Shown here piece after piece: positions 1 through 23,468 of a DNA stretch of 64,000 bases. The notes under the pieces are model-generated. The model saw only the letters and a program-made list of their open reading frames with translations. It did no database searches and was not told the origin of the DNA. Every line of letters starts with the position of its first letter. The stretch's first letter is position 1. A program made the translations under genes and the position numbers. The stretch is from Phalacrocorax aristotelis (Eukaryota > Chordata > Aves > Suliformes > Phalacrocoracidae), in NCBI RefSeq assembly GCF_949628215.1, contig NC_134282.1, forward strand, positions 10,414,223 through 10,478,222, in the 5' to 3' direction.

Positions 1-3000
1 TTGAAGTCACAGTAAAGTTACTGAAAATATAAAGTGCCTTTTAGTGCTCTAAGCAATCTGCAGAAGATAAAATGCACATCATAAATACACTTAAACCCCT
101 AATTAATGAATGCCAAAGGAATTAGTTATTTTCTTTCATCTTTTAAGCAAGTGCAAGTGGAAAATAATATAAAGGTGCTATCTAGTTATGAAGTTGACTT
201 AATTGGGATATAGGTCCTTCCATAACTTTGGGGTTTTTGCCCAATACTGGCTATGACAGAAAATAAATCTTGTGAATTTGAAGCTGCATGAAGAGACAGC
301 AGAATCCATTTTCACGGCAGTGTGTGAGATACACTGTGATCGTTGGCTGCTGAACTTGGAACTGTGACCTGGCTAACTGAGCACTGGAGGGTGCGAGAGG
401 CATTTCTCTATTTTTAACCACTTCATTCAAAGTCTATGGGAAAGCAAGTAGAGTTGTAAGTGTTCTCTGTTGTCATCGGCAGAACTGCAGTCCTCATGTA
501 ACCACGAGCGTTAGTTGACATCTGTGCCCTGCCATGTTTTGCTAGCCTTTTGTGGTGGGACTTGACAAACAAAGATGCTCACCCTTGAGTGATCCTGGCA
601 TGGCCATGGAAATGACGTGGGACCAGCACTCCTCGTCTGCCCTGTATAGAACTTCCTGCTTGCATTTCAGTTTACAGTAGACCTTACCTCCAACATACAC
701 AGGCAAAAACTAGCCTGGCCTTAAGGAAAGAATATCCAATAGCAAACTCAGGGTTTGTTTACACACTGATAGCATCTGGGTTGGGCAGCTATGTGGATGG
801 CATTTAGCAATGTATAATAGAAAAAAAAACCCAAACAAACCAACAAACCCCAAAACCTTCTGCATAGGTAGACCAGTGAATTCTCAGCACTGTGATTAAT
901 TCAGCCTAACAATAAGTTTTACTTATAATGAAGGAAATTACTTTTCTAGTTATTATATACATTAAAACTAAGTACATGGGCTTGATTTTTCAGGGGATTA
1001 AAACCCCATTCTTGCAAGCTTTCCTAGGAGTGCTGCTGCTCTGCATCTTGGAAGCTAGGACAGATACCTCGCATGAAGAGTCTTCCAAGATCCCTTACCA
1101 TAGCCATCTCTAATTGGAGATACTGCCATGTTTTGGAGTTTTCAGGTGCTTCTAGCCCTTTTGAAGAAAAGTAAATCCAGTAAATTCATTGTACTGTACT
1201 CTTACACTTTGCCTTGCAGAAAAAGATCACGAGTCTTTCTGCACCTCACAACCAACACTTTGAATTTAAAAAGTGGAAGGCATAGTGAGACTGTATATAA
1301 AATGAGAAGTCTTAAACAATACCAGACTAAGCACTTCCTTTCATTTTCTTTAGACAGGTGGTAAGAGGTAGGCAGAACTGCTCCATGTCCTTAGACCACT
1401 GCTGCTCACCGTCAGTTCAGGGGAAAACATGACAGGTTTCCCATGTAAACAAACAACTTGCAAACAGAAATTGCACATTCATGTTATTATTGTATACAAG
1501 CTTACTCCTGTATATTGTCCAATGGTGCCTCTACAGTCGCTTCAGAGCTTTTCTTTATTTTTTTTTTAAATGCAGTTTTGAAGATTTTAAGCAAATACAC
1601 TAAACCTAAATAAGGTCACACTTCCTATTTCCAAGACATAGTAGACTCTAATAAAGTGGTGGGGTTTTCTTCTGGTAAAAATGCATGTTAATTTTGTTTT
1701 TAACTGAACAGACATCCCTTACACATAGGGGTCTGCTTACATCACCCCACCTGCACGTGTGCATAGAGCCCGCATGCTCCATATGAAATGACACAATGCT
1801 CTCTGGTCCTTTCCCAGGTGAGCCACAACAGCAGACCCAGCACTGCTGCCAGAGTAGAGTTTATAAATGCATTCTGCTGGGCAGCTAGCTGTGGCCTGAG
1901 CCTGTTTCCTCACTGGCGTGAGGCTCTGGAAGGCACAGAGGCTTGCCATTTTCTGAGCTGGACCTCGCTGTGCGTCCTTGGGGGAGCTCCCTAGGGTCAC
2001 TGCTAGGCTGGGCTGAGCATCTGTACCCAAGCTGGAATGAAGCCTTCGGAAGGCTGGAGGGATCTTAGAAGCAGGGACAGATATTTTACAAAGCACTGGA
2101 GGAGGGAGAAGCACGAGGAGGTCTCAATCCTCGATGGGTCCCTGAACACTGCTGGCACACATACAGGAGCAGGCAAGCCTTTTCTTTCCAGAAGCATTAT
2201 TTGTATCTCAGGCTACTTGTATACTAGAGGGAGAGTGCTGGCTAGAGCAGGAGGGATTTGGAGTTGGCAGTCTATTGGCAGCTCAGCTGCTGATTTCCCA
2301 TGCGGCTTCAGACAAGTTACTTTAATCCCATGTCCCTGCCTGCCTTCATTTACAGGGTTGATAATACTGGCGTGCCTCTGCTAAGCACTTTCAAACTTAA
2401 CTGATGTTTTCCGAATGCTTTAAGACACTCAGAAAGCTATTCTGTCAAAGTGAAGTTCAGAGCAGCACACGCAGAGTGACATACGTGGAAAAACATGGCA
2501 TGCTAAGTCATGTATATGGTGATGATCTCTGAGCTGACTGTTTCCTCCTAGGAAAGCGAATACAGTGCTAAACAAATGACTGTGAAAACAAGTACATAAT
2601 ACTTTCTAGCACGGAATACTAGAAATGATGAGAAGGGCAATGAAAAAAGCAGAAAACAGTCACATCAGCCCAGGCATTAGTGTCACACCTGCACCATTAA
2701 CACTGTGCGCAGCCCTGGCTCCCTGTCTCAAGGTGGACACAGCAGAAGCAGAAAAGGTGCACAGGCCAAGTAGCTCAAAGGTATTGTATAACCCGTACGC
2801 AGGGAGAGACGAAGCAGGCCTTTGAGCAGTGTGATAAAGATCAATGACATTTGCCAAGCAGCATGAAGACAGCAAGTCAGTTTTTGCTGTTCACAGTTTG
2901 CCATCGTTGGTAGGGATCCTCACCAAATGAAACCCACAGTGATGGGTTGGGAGCACAGAAAAGCAGGTACTTCTCACAGCGAAGGGCAAAGCCACCGCTA

Positions 3001-4381
3001 TTTGTGTATCTTGTTTTTACGCTCTCACGTCTATAGTCACCAGTGGTTGCTTTCACACAGACGTCTGGTTTTGCCAACCAGCAGCTTGTATATCCTTACT
3101 AATTTTGTTAATGAAGTTATACTCGGAGCAGCTCTTCAACACACCGCATGATGGAAGTGTTAATGGGAGTATGAATGTGGGGAAAACCAGCAGGCCAGTG
3201 GGGCTGGAAGCATAATACGTACCTGGGTCACTGCATTACATGGCAGGGCAGCAGGCATGATGGGGCTTCTGCCTTTGGCAGGAGGATGCCTTGTTGCACT
3301 GCAGCACCCTGCAATAAAGCCATTAGCAGAGGATTAAGCAGCAGGGGCAGACAGAGTAAGTGAAGGCTCACGTTAACTCTTTATGGCTTATAATACAAGC
3401 TCTTCCAGAAGCACAACGTCAAGTTTCTGTCCCAGTATTCCTACTGCATGGCCATTTAACCCTTTGAGATGAAACTTCTTGCACACATATCAGCCCAGAA
3501 ATAATCATTTATACCTTGGTTATACTTGTCCTCAAGGAAGTGTCATAGTGTCCATAAGCAACCATGCACGGATGTTGTAACCTGCGGGATAGTGTTAGTG
3601 GTGCTGGTATCGCTACAGATACCTACAGGCTGGGGGAGCTGTGCGCTTGGGGAGAATAGGAAAGACTTTTTTTCTCTCTGTGGAGGTAGCATGAAAGCAA
3701 TATGGTCAGTGTGGACAACTAAGCTGACTAGAAAAAGGAAAAGTGTCCCTGGTTGTTTAAAGCAAATTAACCCTCTAATGTGCCCAACAACATTAAGAGA
3801 AGTTAGATGGTACTTACTTGTGCACTAGCTTTATGCTCAGTGAAAAATTGTCCTCTCTCTTTCCACTTCTCACAACTGCAATGCTGAAACTGTTCCAGTG
3901 TCTAAAAAAGGCTGTGGGGAATCTGCATTTAAATTTAATGGAAGTGCTTTTGCTCTGTGATGGTAATAAGGTACATCTATTAAAAATACTTCACTCTGGA
4001 AGCTGTTTGCTGAAACTAGAATCCTTTGTTCTTTTTAAAGAAAAGAAAAATGCAAACCAGGACCACTTCAGCTGATCTGGACCGATTAGATCTAACTACA
4101 ACAGCAAATCTAACTACAACTCAGCCTTACAAACCATTTTATCTGAGTGCTTGCATTAGAAAAAAAAATAACCACAAAAGACAAGAAGAATCCTATTTAA
4201 GTAGAAACAAAAATAAGTAGATCTCAGCTCTGAATCCAGGGCTAAATAGAAGTATCTGATGTAAAATCTGCAGTGAGAACAAGAGTTTTGGTTGATCACC
4301 AGTGTTCTCAGTTGACAGGTGGGAGCAGCGAACACTAGTGCTGGTGCCTTTCCTGACGGCTTGTATTTGGTCTTTTTCCAG
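1..4381 (+). other. SIAH2: SIAH2 intron (3' part), non-coding
   Basis: No exon-like open frame with family similarity was found here. The stretch ends in a pyrimidine-rich tract and AG at 4380-4381, directly before the SIAH2 terminal exon, so it is read as the 3' part of the SIAH2 intron, with exon 1 lying outside the window. It holds an A/C-rich low-complexity tract at about 822-860 and a probable old SINE relic at about 2215-2400 (listed separately). Otherwise nothing is recognised. The intron assignment is inferred from SIAH2 gene structure in other vertebrates. Confidence 0.75.
2215..2400 (+). repeat. Probable MIR/CORE-type SINE relic
   Basis: The stretch resembles the body of MIR-family SINEs: a segment like 'agagcaggagggatttggag', then 'cttcagacaagttacttt', then 'tttacagggttgataatact', in the order seen in MIR, where the central 'gacaagttactt' is followed by 'cctca..ttc' and 'aaatggggataat'. 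It is highly diverged. The call rests on remembered consensus, not on an alignment. Confidence 0.4.
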
Positions 4382-4939
4382 TACGCCACAACAGGCTGCT
4401 CTCTGACACTCCATCACACAGAAAAGCCAGAACACGAACACATCTGTGAGTATCGTCCCTACTCCTGCCCATGCCCTGGTGCCTCCTGTAAATGGCAGGG
4501 ATCCTTGGAAGCCGTGATGTCCCACCTCATGCATGCCCACAAAAGCATTACCACCCTTCAGGGAGAGGACATCGTTTTTCTTGCCACAGACATTAACCTT
4601 CCGGGAGCAGTTGACTGGGTGATGATGCAGTCATGCTTTGGTCACCACTTCATGCTGGTGCTGGAGAAACAGGAGAAATATGAAGGTCACCAGCAGTTTT
4701 TTGCCATCGTGCTGCTCATCGGCACCCGAAAGCAGGCAGAGAACTTTGCGTACAGACTGGAGCTGAACGGCAACCGCCGCCGGCTGACCTGGGAGGCAAC
4801 GCCACGCTCCATCCACGACGGGGTGGCTGCGGCCATTCTGAACAGCGACTGCCTAGTTTTCGATACGGCTGTAGCACACCTCTTTGCTGATAACGGAAAC
4901 CTCGGCATTAACGTGACTATTTCTACATGTTGTCCGTGA
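4382..4939 (+). CDS. SIAH2: SIAH2, E3 ubiquitin ligase, terminal coding exon (partial)
   Basis: SIAH2 is a RING-type E3 ubiquitin ligase that marks substrates such as PHD hydroxylases for proteasomal degradation. This exon carries the last 185 residues (the human protein has about 324). It opens at [12 protein letters not shown], the second half of the SIAH-type zinc finger, with the Cys/His ligands visible in C-x-H-H and [10 protein letters not shown]...CKW...HLMHAH. The conserved substrate-binding domain follows ([20 protein letters not shown], then [20 protein letters not shown]) and ends in NVTISTCCP before TGA at 4937-4939. The acceptor is tttttccag at 4373-4381 and the exon starts in phase 0. 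The RING domain (exon 1) is upstream of the window. SIAH1 has the same architecture, but the sequence and the ERICH6 neighbour fit SIAH2. The position read as His at 4439-4441 is, from memory, Asp in mammals. Confidence 0.96.
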   Translation, partial: YATTGCSLTLHHTEKPEHEHICEYRPYSCPCPGASCKWQGSLEAVMSHLMHAHKSITTLQGEDIVFLATDINLPGAVDWVMMQSCFGHHFMLVLEKQEKYEGHQQFFAIVLLIGTRKQAENFAYRLELNGNRRRLTWEATPRSIHDGVAAAILNSDCLVFDTAVAHLFADNGNLGINVTISTCCP

Positions 4940-5880
4940 TATATTTGCATAGCTAGTGAAACCTAGGCTGTCTGGACATAGTGCTTTACATTCACTAAGG
5001 GTTTTCTTTTTGTTCTGGTTTTGTTTGGTTTTTTTAAAATGATATTCAACTATGTCATCGGGTATGCTAAGGTTCCTAACTAGCCAACATTTTTAACTTT
5101 GGAGAGAAGAGGAACAAGAGTGTCCTGTAAGTAATACGAGTGGGAAAAGGTCTTTTTAAATTCTTGGGTGCCTTAGGAAGATTCCACACACAGAGTCACC
5201 TTTTTTAATTTAACTATATTTTATTTAAAGAGTGCTTCCATTAGACATGTGGCTTAAGAGACTTGAAGGACTGCATTCCTATTTGGAGCGGACCTAAAAG
5301 CCCTTTCAGGAGGAACACAGACTTGCTCTCTCACTGGTGAGCTTTAATAAGAGTTTTTAGTAGGTGGGAAAGGAAAGAAATCCAAGCAACCTCTCACAAG
5401 AGAAGTTGTTGTGACTCAAAGGGGAACAATAGGTACTTCAGTCTTGATACTCCATTTCCTGCTACCTTATTAAAAAGGGATGGGCATTGGATCATTTGCT
5501 GTGCTTTTAAAAGAAAACAGGGGAGGAGGGGCTGGGGTAAAGCATGACAGGTTTCACAGAGCGTGGGAATTGCCAGCTCCTGTCTGTTTTAGGGGCACCA
5601 GTGAGCCCAGCACACGGCACAGCCACTCACAGCTGGGTACAGATGAAAGCAGGAGGCACACATCTAATGTATCTCAAACAGCTAGAGCCTATAATATAAA
5701 AATATACTTAAGCTGTCCTTAAGCATCCTTGGAGATATATTTGACTATTGATTATTGTAAAAAACTAATAATATAGCAAAAGCTTTATGGCCAGTGTCAT
5801 GTCATTTGCTATTTAAGTTTTGTTGCCATATTTACTTTTATTTTGTAATAAATATTTTGCTAAAACTACGCTGCATAGCA
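4940..5880 (+). other. SIAH2: SIAH2 3' UTR
   Basis: This is AT-rich sequence following the SIAH2 stop with no other coding content. It ends at a canonical AATAAA (5847-5852) followed about 40 bases later by a GT-rich tract (tgtgtgtgtgtgg, about 5893-5908), the usual downstream cleavage element. The exact cleavage point is inferred. Confidence 0.75.
5847..5852 (+). terminator. SIAH2: SIAH2 polyadenylation signal AATAAA
   Basis: AATAAA is read directly, about 0.9 kb after the stop codon. A (TG)n tract at about 5893-5908 is positioned as the GU-rich downstream element. Confidence 0.75.
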
Positions 5881-5899
5881 TGCTGTGCTAACATGTGTG

Positions 5900-8400
5900 T
5901 GTGTGTGGCAGCAGCTGTTGCTTCCTGGTTACTTTGCATGCTCTGCCTTGCTGGATCTGCTGGGCTTTCCCTGGCACAGGCTAGCTCACCCAGGCGAGCT
6001 CAGGGGGTGCTCGCCCCCACCGCCGCCTCCCAGCCCTGCTGCCGGAGAGGGCCACTTTGCAGCACAAGCAGGAGAACCAGGTGGGGATTTCAGTCCCAGG
6101 GGCAACAGTGACAGCCTGAGTCATGCAAACTGAAATCACGGTCTGTCACCGAAGCTGAATCTGCCTATAGCTCCCCCTCTGTGACCAGAACCTTCTGTCT
6201 GAATCACTCAAGAAAAATACTAGCTCCACATATGGCTTTGCTGAATATTAAGATGTTTGCCATTTGTAAGAGGCAATGAGCTGTGAGGCGATACAGTCCG
6301 CTGAGTTATTCATCGGTAAGAAGCCTCACAATAGTGGAAAACTACATGTAAAGTGACAGATGAAGCTTGGTGTGAATAAATATAATACATAGGGAGGAAA
6401 AACAGTCCTAACTGCATCCCTCCAGGGGAGAGCTCGTGGGAGTTATGACAGAGTCCTATGCAAACAGAACCCAGTGCCAGGTAGAAGTCCCCAGAAAAGT
6501 GCCCAAAAGAATGACATGGGCTGCATCAGCAAAGAGAAGCTTGTTCCAGCCTGGAGAATTTAGAAGTAACCACGATAAAAAAACCTCCCAAGGAATTACT
6601 CTAATCTTTTCATATCCAGTTCCTATAAAGAGCCTACATTTGATCTGGTTTACACTGTGCTGGCAGAACTCCAGTGGCATCAGCAGAGCAAACTAATTCA
6701 CTCCTGCTTAAGCAGGATCAAAGTCAAGCTCTGGCTCTGACAGGCGTTAACACCTGTGCTTTCAGCAGAACTTGTTAAGCAAGAATTCCTAAGGATTTGA
6801 TTCATTTTCCCATATTTCAGCAACATTCAAAATGGAAGATAGTTTTTCTTACTGACAGTTGGGACATAAGAGCCTTTTTGTGTAACATGAAACTCTGAAG
6901 CATGTCTTTGATTATAGCAGGATGAATGAAATTAATTATGCCAGTGTTGCCTGTAACCCCCATTAGATAAGTTAACATACATTATTTCATTTGGTCTTTC
7001 TACACCATTCAGTTCTGAAGGAACGGCAAAGATTTATTATATCTCACAACAAAAAAAAACCAACACCCAGCATCTTTTCTGACTGAAACTGAATTTAGGG
7101 TAAAGAATACTTCAGCTGGTACTGCCAGAAAGTGATGTGCTTCCTCTTCGTATCAGTGAATGGACAGGACAGATTCATTCCAGCACTTATCAAAGTGTTT
7201 CAGGTTTTCTTCCGTATGCCGCTGGTGTGAATTCCCGAGGGTGATGTCCAAGGGCCAGAGGCAGGAGAGGCTTTCAGGGCACCAGCACCTTCCAGGGGAA
7301 GTGGCAGCACATTAGTAAATGTGTGAAAGTTCCTCAGAATGTTCGGGAAAAAGTTACTGAGGCCAGCCTGGTTTTCTTAACAAAACTCCTGATCAACAAC
7401 CAAGCGACCCGACTTTGAAATGGACGGTGAAACACACCAGGAGAAAACCCTGCCCAGGAGTGGGCAGCAGCAAGGGAGCTGCAGCAGGCAGACCTCCCTG
7501 CTGCGGGGAGCTCTCCCACTGCCCCGCCAGGCTACGGCAAACAGCGTGTGCCCAGCAGCCCCGCTCAGCTCTGCTCCAACACCACCTGGGAGCACTTAAC
7601 TGCAGGCGGCTATAGGAGCGACTGAGACTTGTGCCTATGAAGCAGTTTTTCTGTTGAGCTGCTACACTATATTTTTGACAGTTTTCCCTAAAAACAATTT
7701 CTACTTTAAACACAAAGAAAAATGCAAAAACTCCCAGGGATGAATTTATAGCAAGGGCACAGCACAACTCGAGTGGCTCCCGCCTGCAGCCGTGCCAGTG
7801 TCGGGCCGTGTGCCGTTCGGGCAGGTGCTCACCTCCACCTGTGCCACAGCACTGGCAGCACCACAGCCAGACGCAAAAGCCGTGGCAAAAGTGGGTTCTC
7901 CACCAACCGGCCATGGAAGCAATCTCCCAGGACCCCAATGCTACAGGGACCTATCAGCACCAACGCCAGCTGAGCGGCATGTCCAAACGCTGCACTAATA
8001 TCACTGGCTGCACCTCAACGTATTCTTTCCATTTTTTTAAAATGAGTAAGACTTACTTATTTTGTTGTAGAACTCACGTACTTGTAAAACCACTGCAAAT
8101 TCTTATACAAAGCCTAGATAACGTAGCACGTATGTGTTGCCTTAAGGTGAATCTAAAGCCTGTGTTTGCAAATGATGTATCTGAAGAAAATTGCTTTCTT
8201 TTGGTCTCCAAGCTGTAAGTGCAAATTCCTTGGAGGGATTGAACAGCACCTAGTCCTACAGGAGACATCAGCAACAGATCTGTAACAAGCATACGACACA
8301 AACGTAAGAAATCTGTATAGGCAGGTGTTTCAGGTGCAGCCAGGAGTTCATGTCCGAACAGACCAATCACACCAGGTTTTGTAACCAGTGTTTCACCTTC
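5900..8400. other. Intergenic SIAH2-ERICH6 interval
   Basis: This lies between the SIAH2 polyadenylation site and the ERICH6 CpG island. Short open frames on both strands (for example 7393-7938 minus) show no family similarity, no splice context and no codon pattern suggesting a gene. No complete repeat is recognised. The moderately GC-rich part at 7400-7870 has no assignable function. Confidence 0.6.
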
Positions 8401-8409
8401 AACCCAGCT

Positions 8410-8990
8410 CCCGCTTCACGCAAACGGCTGCAGCTCAGCTCCGGCGGCTCATCAAGCTCGGCGCAGCGGGCGTGCAGGAGCTGCTGACGGGGAGGACGAG
8501 ACCGACAGCTTGCTCGGCCTGCAGCCAGCAGGAGCGCAGCACCTCCACCGACCGCCACGGGCTCCCGCAGCTTCCGCACGGCTTTGGGCACCCTCTCCTC
8601 CCTTGGAGGGCCCTTTCGGCTTTCCTCGCCTGGCCGCAGGCTCCCGGCGCGGCTGTCCCGCCAGCGGCCTCTGCCCCGCCGCACGCCAGGTGCGGCTCTA
8701 CCCGCCACGGCGGGCGGGGAGGGAAGGGGCCGCACAGGCCGCACTCCCTGGCTGTGCGAGGCGCCCGCCGCCCGCAACCCGGCACCGGCCCAGCCGCTCC
8801 CGCTCCTCAAGCGGAGCCGCCGCCCCGGCAGCCCCCGCGCCCGCCGCGTCGCCCTGGAGACCGCCGGGCCCGGGCCCTGACGGAGCGGAGCGGGGCCGCG
8901 CGCACGCCGCCCTCGGCTCCCTGAGGAGAGCCCGGGGAGGCCCGAGGTAAGGCCAGGCGCGGCTCCCTGCCCTCCTGAGCCCCGCTCCAG
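8410..8990 (+). promoter_or_regulatory. ERICH6: CpG island, likely ERICH6 promoter and non-coding first exon
   Basis: This very GC- and CpG-rich stretch stands out from its AT-rich surroundings. It lies 0.3-0.9 kb before the first in-frame ATG of ERICH6. A good donor (cccgag|gtaagg, exon end at 8946) near its 3' edge could join a non-coding exon to an acceptor ending at 9280 (ttaaattaag). Long open frames on both strands here are the expected by-product of GC richness and are not called as genes. The transcription start itself cannot be read from sequence. Confidence 0.65.
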
Positions 8991-9284
8991 GCATTCCACG
9001 AACCGGCCCCTTCACCCGAAAAACTGCGGGAAGAAAAGCGGCGGCGGGACCGAGCGGCGGGCTGCTGCCACCCAGGTGGAAAGGCGCCTTCCGACCACCC
9101 TGGGGTAGGATGCAACCGCGGCAGCAAAACTGGGGCCGAGCCCCGCTTACTACATCTAAAGCGTTCGTATTTTTAATTACGTGCATTTGGAAAAGGCTCA
9201 TTTATTAGTACAATAGGCAAGGGCAGCTGCTTCGAAGTCATTGCGTATGACTAATAAGTGGGTTTGTGTCTTAAATTAAGGGAA

Positions 9285-19827
<10,543 letters not shown>

Positions 19828-20900
19828 CCCACATTTGTGTGGTGTGAAGGCTAAACGAGCCATGTGAGATGCTCCAAGCTGCTGCAGTGCCTGCACGCAC
19901 TCGGCAAGGTTTCCGCTGCAGCCCTGCACTGACATGGCACAGAGCAAAGGGCTGCCTGTGGCCATTCTGCACAGCCCCTCTCCTGGGGCCATGCCACACT
20001 GACGGGGTCTCCCAGCAGAAACCAGCCCAGGCTGACCAGTCGTTTCAGCCCGTGGATGTGGCACAAAGATAAAAGCAAGCACAGCTAAGGCGTAGCCTGT
20101 GGCAGGTGTACAGGGAGGAGGTGTTTGCTCAGAAGTCACCCACACAGGCACCGCTCTGCACAGCCAGCGCTCCTGCCAAGGACTTTGCACCAGCAGGATG
20201 CCCCGATTTCCCTGGCACGAGTGCTGGATGGCAGCTGCAGCCTGCTGCAGGTATGAGACACAGCAGTTCCCCATGCAGCAAGAGGGACAAAAGCCTACAA
20301 TTTGTCCAAAGCAAAGGTCATGGTCTTGGTGACGTTCGTGCGGATGCTGGGGACAGAAGGCCATTAACACGGGCAGCAGACAGCGTGGATGAGCTGCGGC
20401 CTCTCGGCAGCAGCTCATAAAGGGTTGCTGCAGTGGGAAGGCTCTGCTGCATCGGGTGCCCTGTGTTTCCTTCCTGCCATGGATGCGGCGGCTGCGGGAA
20501 CAGCACAGGCAGAGGTGGTGGGGCACAGACCCCCCGTGAAGCGGGTGCCTTGGGCTGGCCCCCACCCCGAGAAACGCCCCATCCCGGGAGAAGGGCGGTG
20601 GAGGGCACTGCTCCTGCTCGCTCACCCAGGCTTGCGCTGGCCTCATCGCAGGGGTGTCAGTGGGGTGCAGGGCCTTTGGGAAAGGGCAGACCACCACCAG
20701 CTCCCCTTCACCTCTCTGTGCCCAGGCGATTTCCGAGCTTTCCCCAGAGTCAGAGCAAGGGACCGTCCCCCCGCGCCACAGGGCCCAAGGCAGAGCGGTG
20801 TCCTGCTGCCGCATCGCCCAGCTCCCGCAAAACACAGACCTTTGCAGACTTGGCCACGGTGGCTTGGGTGAAAATCTTTGATTAAAGATGCAAAATCTTC
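19828..20900 (+). other. ERICH6: ERICH6 3' UTR candidate region
   Basis: No AATAAA follows the ERICH6 stop closely. The first plausible signal is ATTAAA at 20881-20886, which would make a UTR of about 1.05 kb. The stretch is GC-rich and open on both strands (for example a 361-codon frame at 19750-20835 minus) but shows no protein-family similarity. The UTR end is uncertain. Confidence 0.4.
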
Positions 20901-23440
20901 TAGATTCTCAATCTTCAGTTTAGAAAGGCAAAGATCACACCTGGGAGTTGATTTTGAGCTGTTGTGCCATTTTAATTCCAGTTTTTAGCAGGGTTACATC
21001 TCATTTATGCCAGCGCGAGATGAGACCCAAGGACAGACCTGTGCTGCCAACAGCTTATGTGTTACAGCCTGTTCTTCTGCACTCACAGTGGGAAACGCGA
21101 GCACTGTTTTTCCATCCTTCCCTAATCTGCACCCAGTTCGCAGCGATTCCACCACAACTGTATCATTTACCCTTGCACTGAACAAGCCAAGATCAACAAG
21201 CTTGAATTTGCCCCTCAGTATTATTATTTAATATCTGTTTTGCACAAGGATGAAATCAATCAGGTGTTCAAATAGGGCATTTTTAGATCAGTGGGTCTTT
21301 ATAATGTCATTTTAAAACCACAAAGTAGCACTGTGCAGGAGAGAGCAAAAAGCTGCAATTTTAACACCAGGACTGTGGAGTAAGTGAATGTGGCCTCCCA
21401 TGATCTCATCGCCCTTACTGGATGCAAGCCGTGGGACAGAAAAACAACCCACACAAAACACAGAACTGAGGCCTTGATATGCGGGACAGAAGGTCAGGGG
21501 CACAGCTGGAGCACCGGAGCAGGAGAGCGCGCTTATCTATGTTTATACCATATGTGGAGCTAGTGTGATAGAATACATTCAGAGGCAGAGAGAAGGGAAA
21601 AACACTAGCTCAGGAGGCAGACTATATCGAGGCTGCTCTCTTGTGAATAAACGGCTTTTTGGCTTTGCTTGTGCATGAATACGGAGTCCGTGTCATGAAT
21701 CGCCACACAGAACAACACCTGGGCTTCCCGCTGCCCCCCCGCAATGCTGGGTGTCCGACGCTTCTCCACAAAAGAAGTGTTTCATAAGACAATTCAGGGA
21801 GGAGAAACCCTTTCAGGATTACTGAATACACAGAAAGCACAGAGCACACCCTGAGCCAAGTACTGCTGGAGGCTGGGAGGTGAGCAACGGGGGCTGTGAA
21901 GCAGTGTATGCTTGCCCCACGGTCTGTCCCCCTGGGCACTGCTGGAGACAGGTTTCCGGGCTCTGGTCACCCATGATCCAGAAGTGCCCAGCTGCACTTT
22001 AGCTAGGCATGAGGAAACACCAATTTCAGACTAGAACACGTTCTCCTGGTTAAAGCACCACAAATACTGAGTCATCAGCTGGTGCTTGGCAACCGGTTTA
22101 CAGGCAGGGTGGCAGGTATCGCTGCCTTTAACGACCATCCAGGTTCTTTATTTTCATTTTATTGTTCCGTTTTTCCATTTGGAAGTGCTCTATGAACAGC
22201 GACCATGGGGCTTGGCCCAGCCCATAAAACCAAGTCTGCTCTGTGCACCCTACAACCCAGAGCAACTACAGACACAACCAAAACGCTGCACAGCCCATGC
22301 CCCTCAACAGAAAAAGCAGAGCCCTGTGCTCCAGGTGTGCTGAAGGGACATCAAAGGCTCCCACATACCTAACTGCAGCTCATCGATACACCATCTCGCT
22401 CAGGTGGAGGAGAAGGAACACTGGGGGACAGCAAGCAGGTCGTGGGCAAGTATCACTAACAGTGATAATGTGAACAGCTCACGGGGAGCCTTAGCCTGGC
22501 AACACATCTGTGCATTTATTTTTCTGTCTAATTTGCCTGAAGTGTATAATCAATGAGAAACTAAAACCCTATCCCCACTAAATTGTGGTTAACCTATTTC
22601 AGAAGAGAAGGCACAAATTAGCTGAAGAGACAATTTCATCACAGAGCCAAAGCACCCTCGAGGCCATTGCATGTTTAATGGTTGTGATGAACACTTTTGT
22701 AACAACTGGCATCGCCTTTTCCCTCAGCTGGGTGGACAGAGCTGTGGTTACCCCAAACATTTCTTACACCAGTCCCTAAAGCCTTTGACCCTAAAGGAGG
22801 GTCAAAGACAATTCTTATAAGCTCTAACAGCTGCCTTTGTCGCAGCTCTGCAGATTCCCTTCTCAACTGATTTACTGCCCCAACAGAGAAAATCTCCCTC
22901 CCTCACCTCCCCATCAGAGATAATTTTGGCAAGAAGGACCCAGAAAGTACTTTAGCTGCTTTTACAAGGGGTATGAAACACTGCCGCTTGGAGCGGGGAG
23001 GAAAAACAGAGCGGGAGGCAGGTGCTGCCAGGACGGAGCCTGGCGCCAGAGCTGCGGCTGCTCGGCCATCCAGCCCGGAGCACCGCAGTCAGGAGACACA
23101 ACAGTGCAGAGGAACTGCGGACTGGAGGCTGCAGCCTGCAGCTCACACCAACTGGGGAAGCCAACCCGAGGAACATGCCCAGCCCCCGCAAGAAAACTGC
23201 ATTTGAGACTTCAGTGTAACCCAGCGGGCTTCCCCCGCTACAACAGCGCCCCAACTCAAATCGCAGCCCAATTCTGGCAGGCGCACGGAGGAAAAGACAA
23301 AGCTCCGCACAGAACACGTTGGTCATCAGGGGCTTAGTCAAGACAAACACAAGGTTAATGACTTTGGAAAGTAGGCTTTTTATGCATTTTTTTTTCAATT
23401 GCAATTCTAAGAATATCCATCAGTGACTCAAGCAAGGTAC
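20901..23440. other. Intergenic interval between convergent ERICH6 and SELENOT
   Basis: No exon, complete repeat or CpG island was recognised. A stem-loop with perfect 9-bp arms lies at 22783-22807 (reported under findings). The slightly GC-richer stretch at 22980-23330 gives short open frames without similarity. Confidence 0.55.
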
Positions 23441-23462
23441 TTCACACAGTAAACGAGAACTC

Positions 23463-23468
23463 TTTATT
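23463..23468 (-). terminator. SELENOT: SELENOT polyadenylation signal
   Basis: TTTATT on the plus strand is AATAAA on the minus strand. It is the first canonical signal clearly beyond the SECIS element, which must be inside the mRNA, giving a 3' UTR of about 2.6 kb. Cleavage would fall near 23440-23455. Shorter isoforms lacking the SECIS would not make full-length protein. Confidence 0.6.

Noticed and set aside
2517-2540. Box C/D snoRNA-like GTGATGA followed by CTGA
   Set aside because: The two boxes are only a few bases apart and there is no terminal stem or guide region.
8367-9201. Several long open frames on both strands in the ERICH6 CpG island
   Set aside because: Arg/Ala/Pro/Gly-rich translations with no motif; stop codons are rare in CpG-rich DNA.
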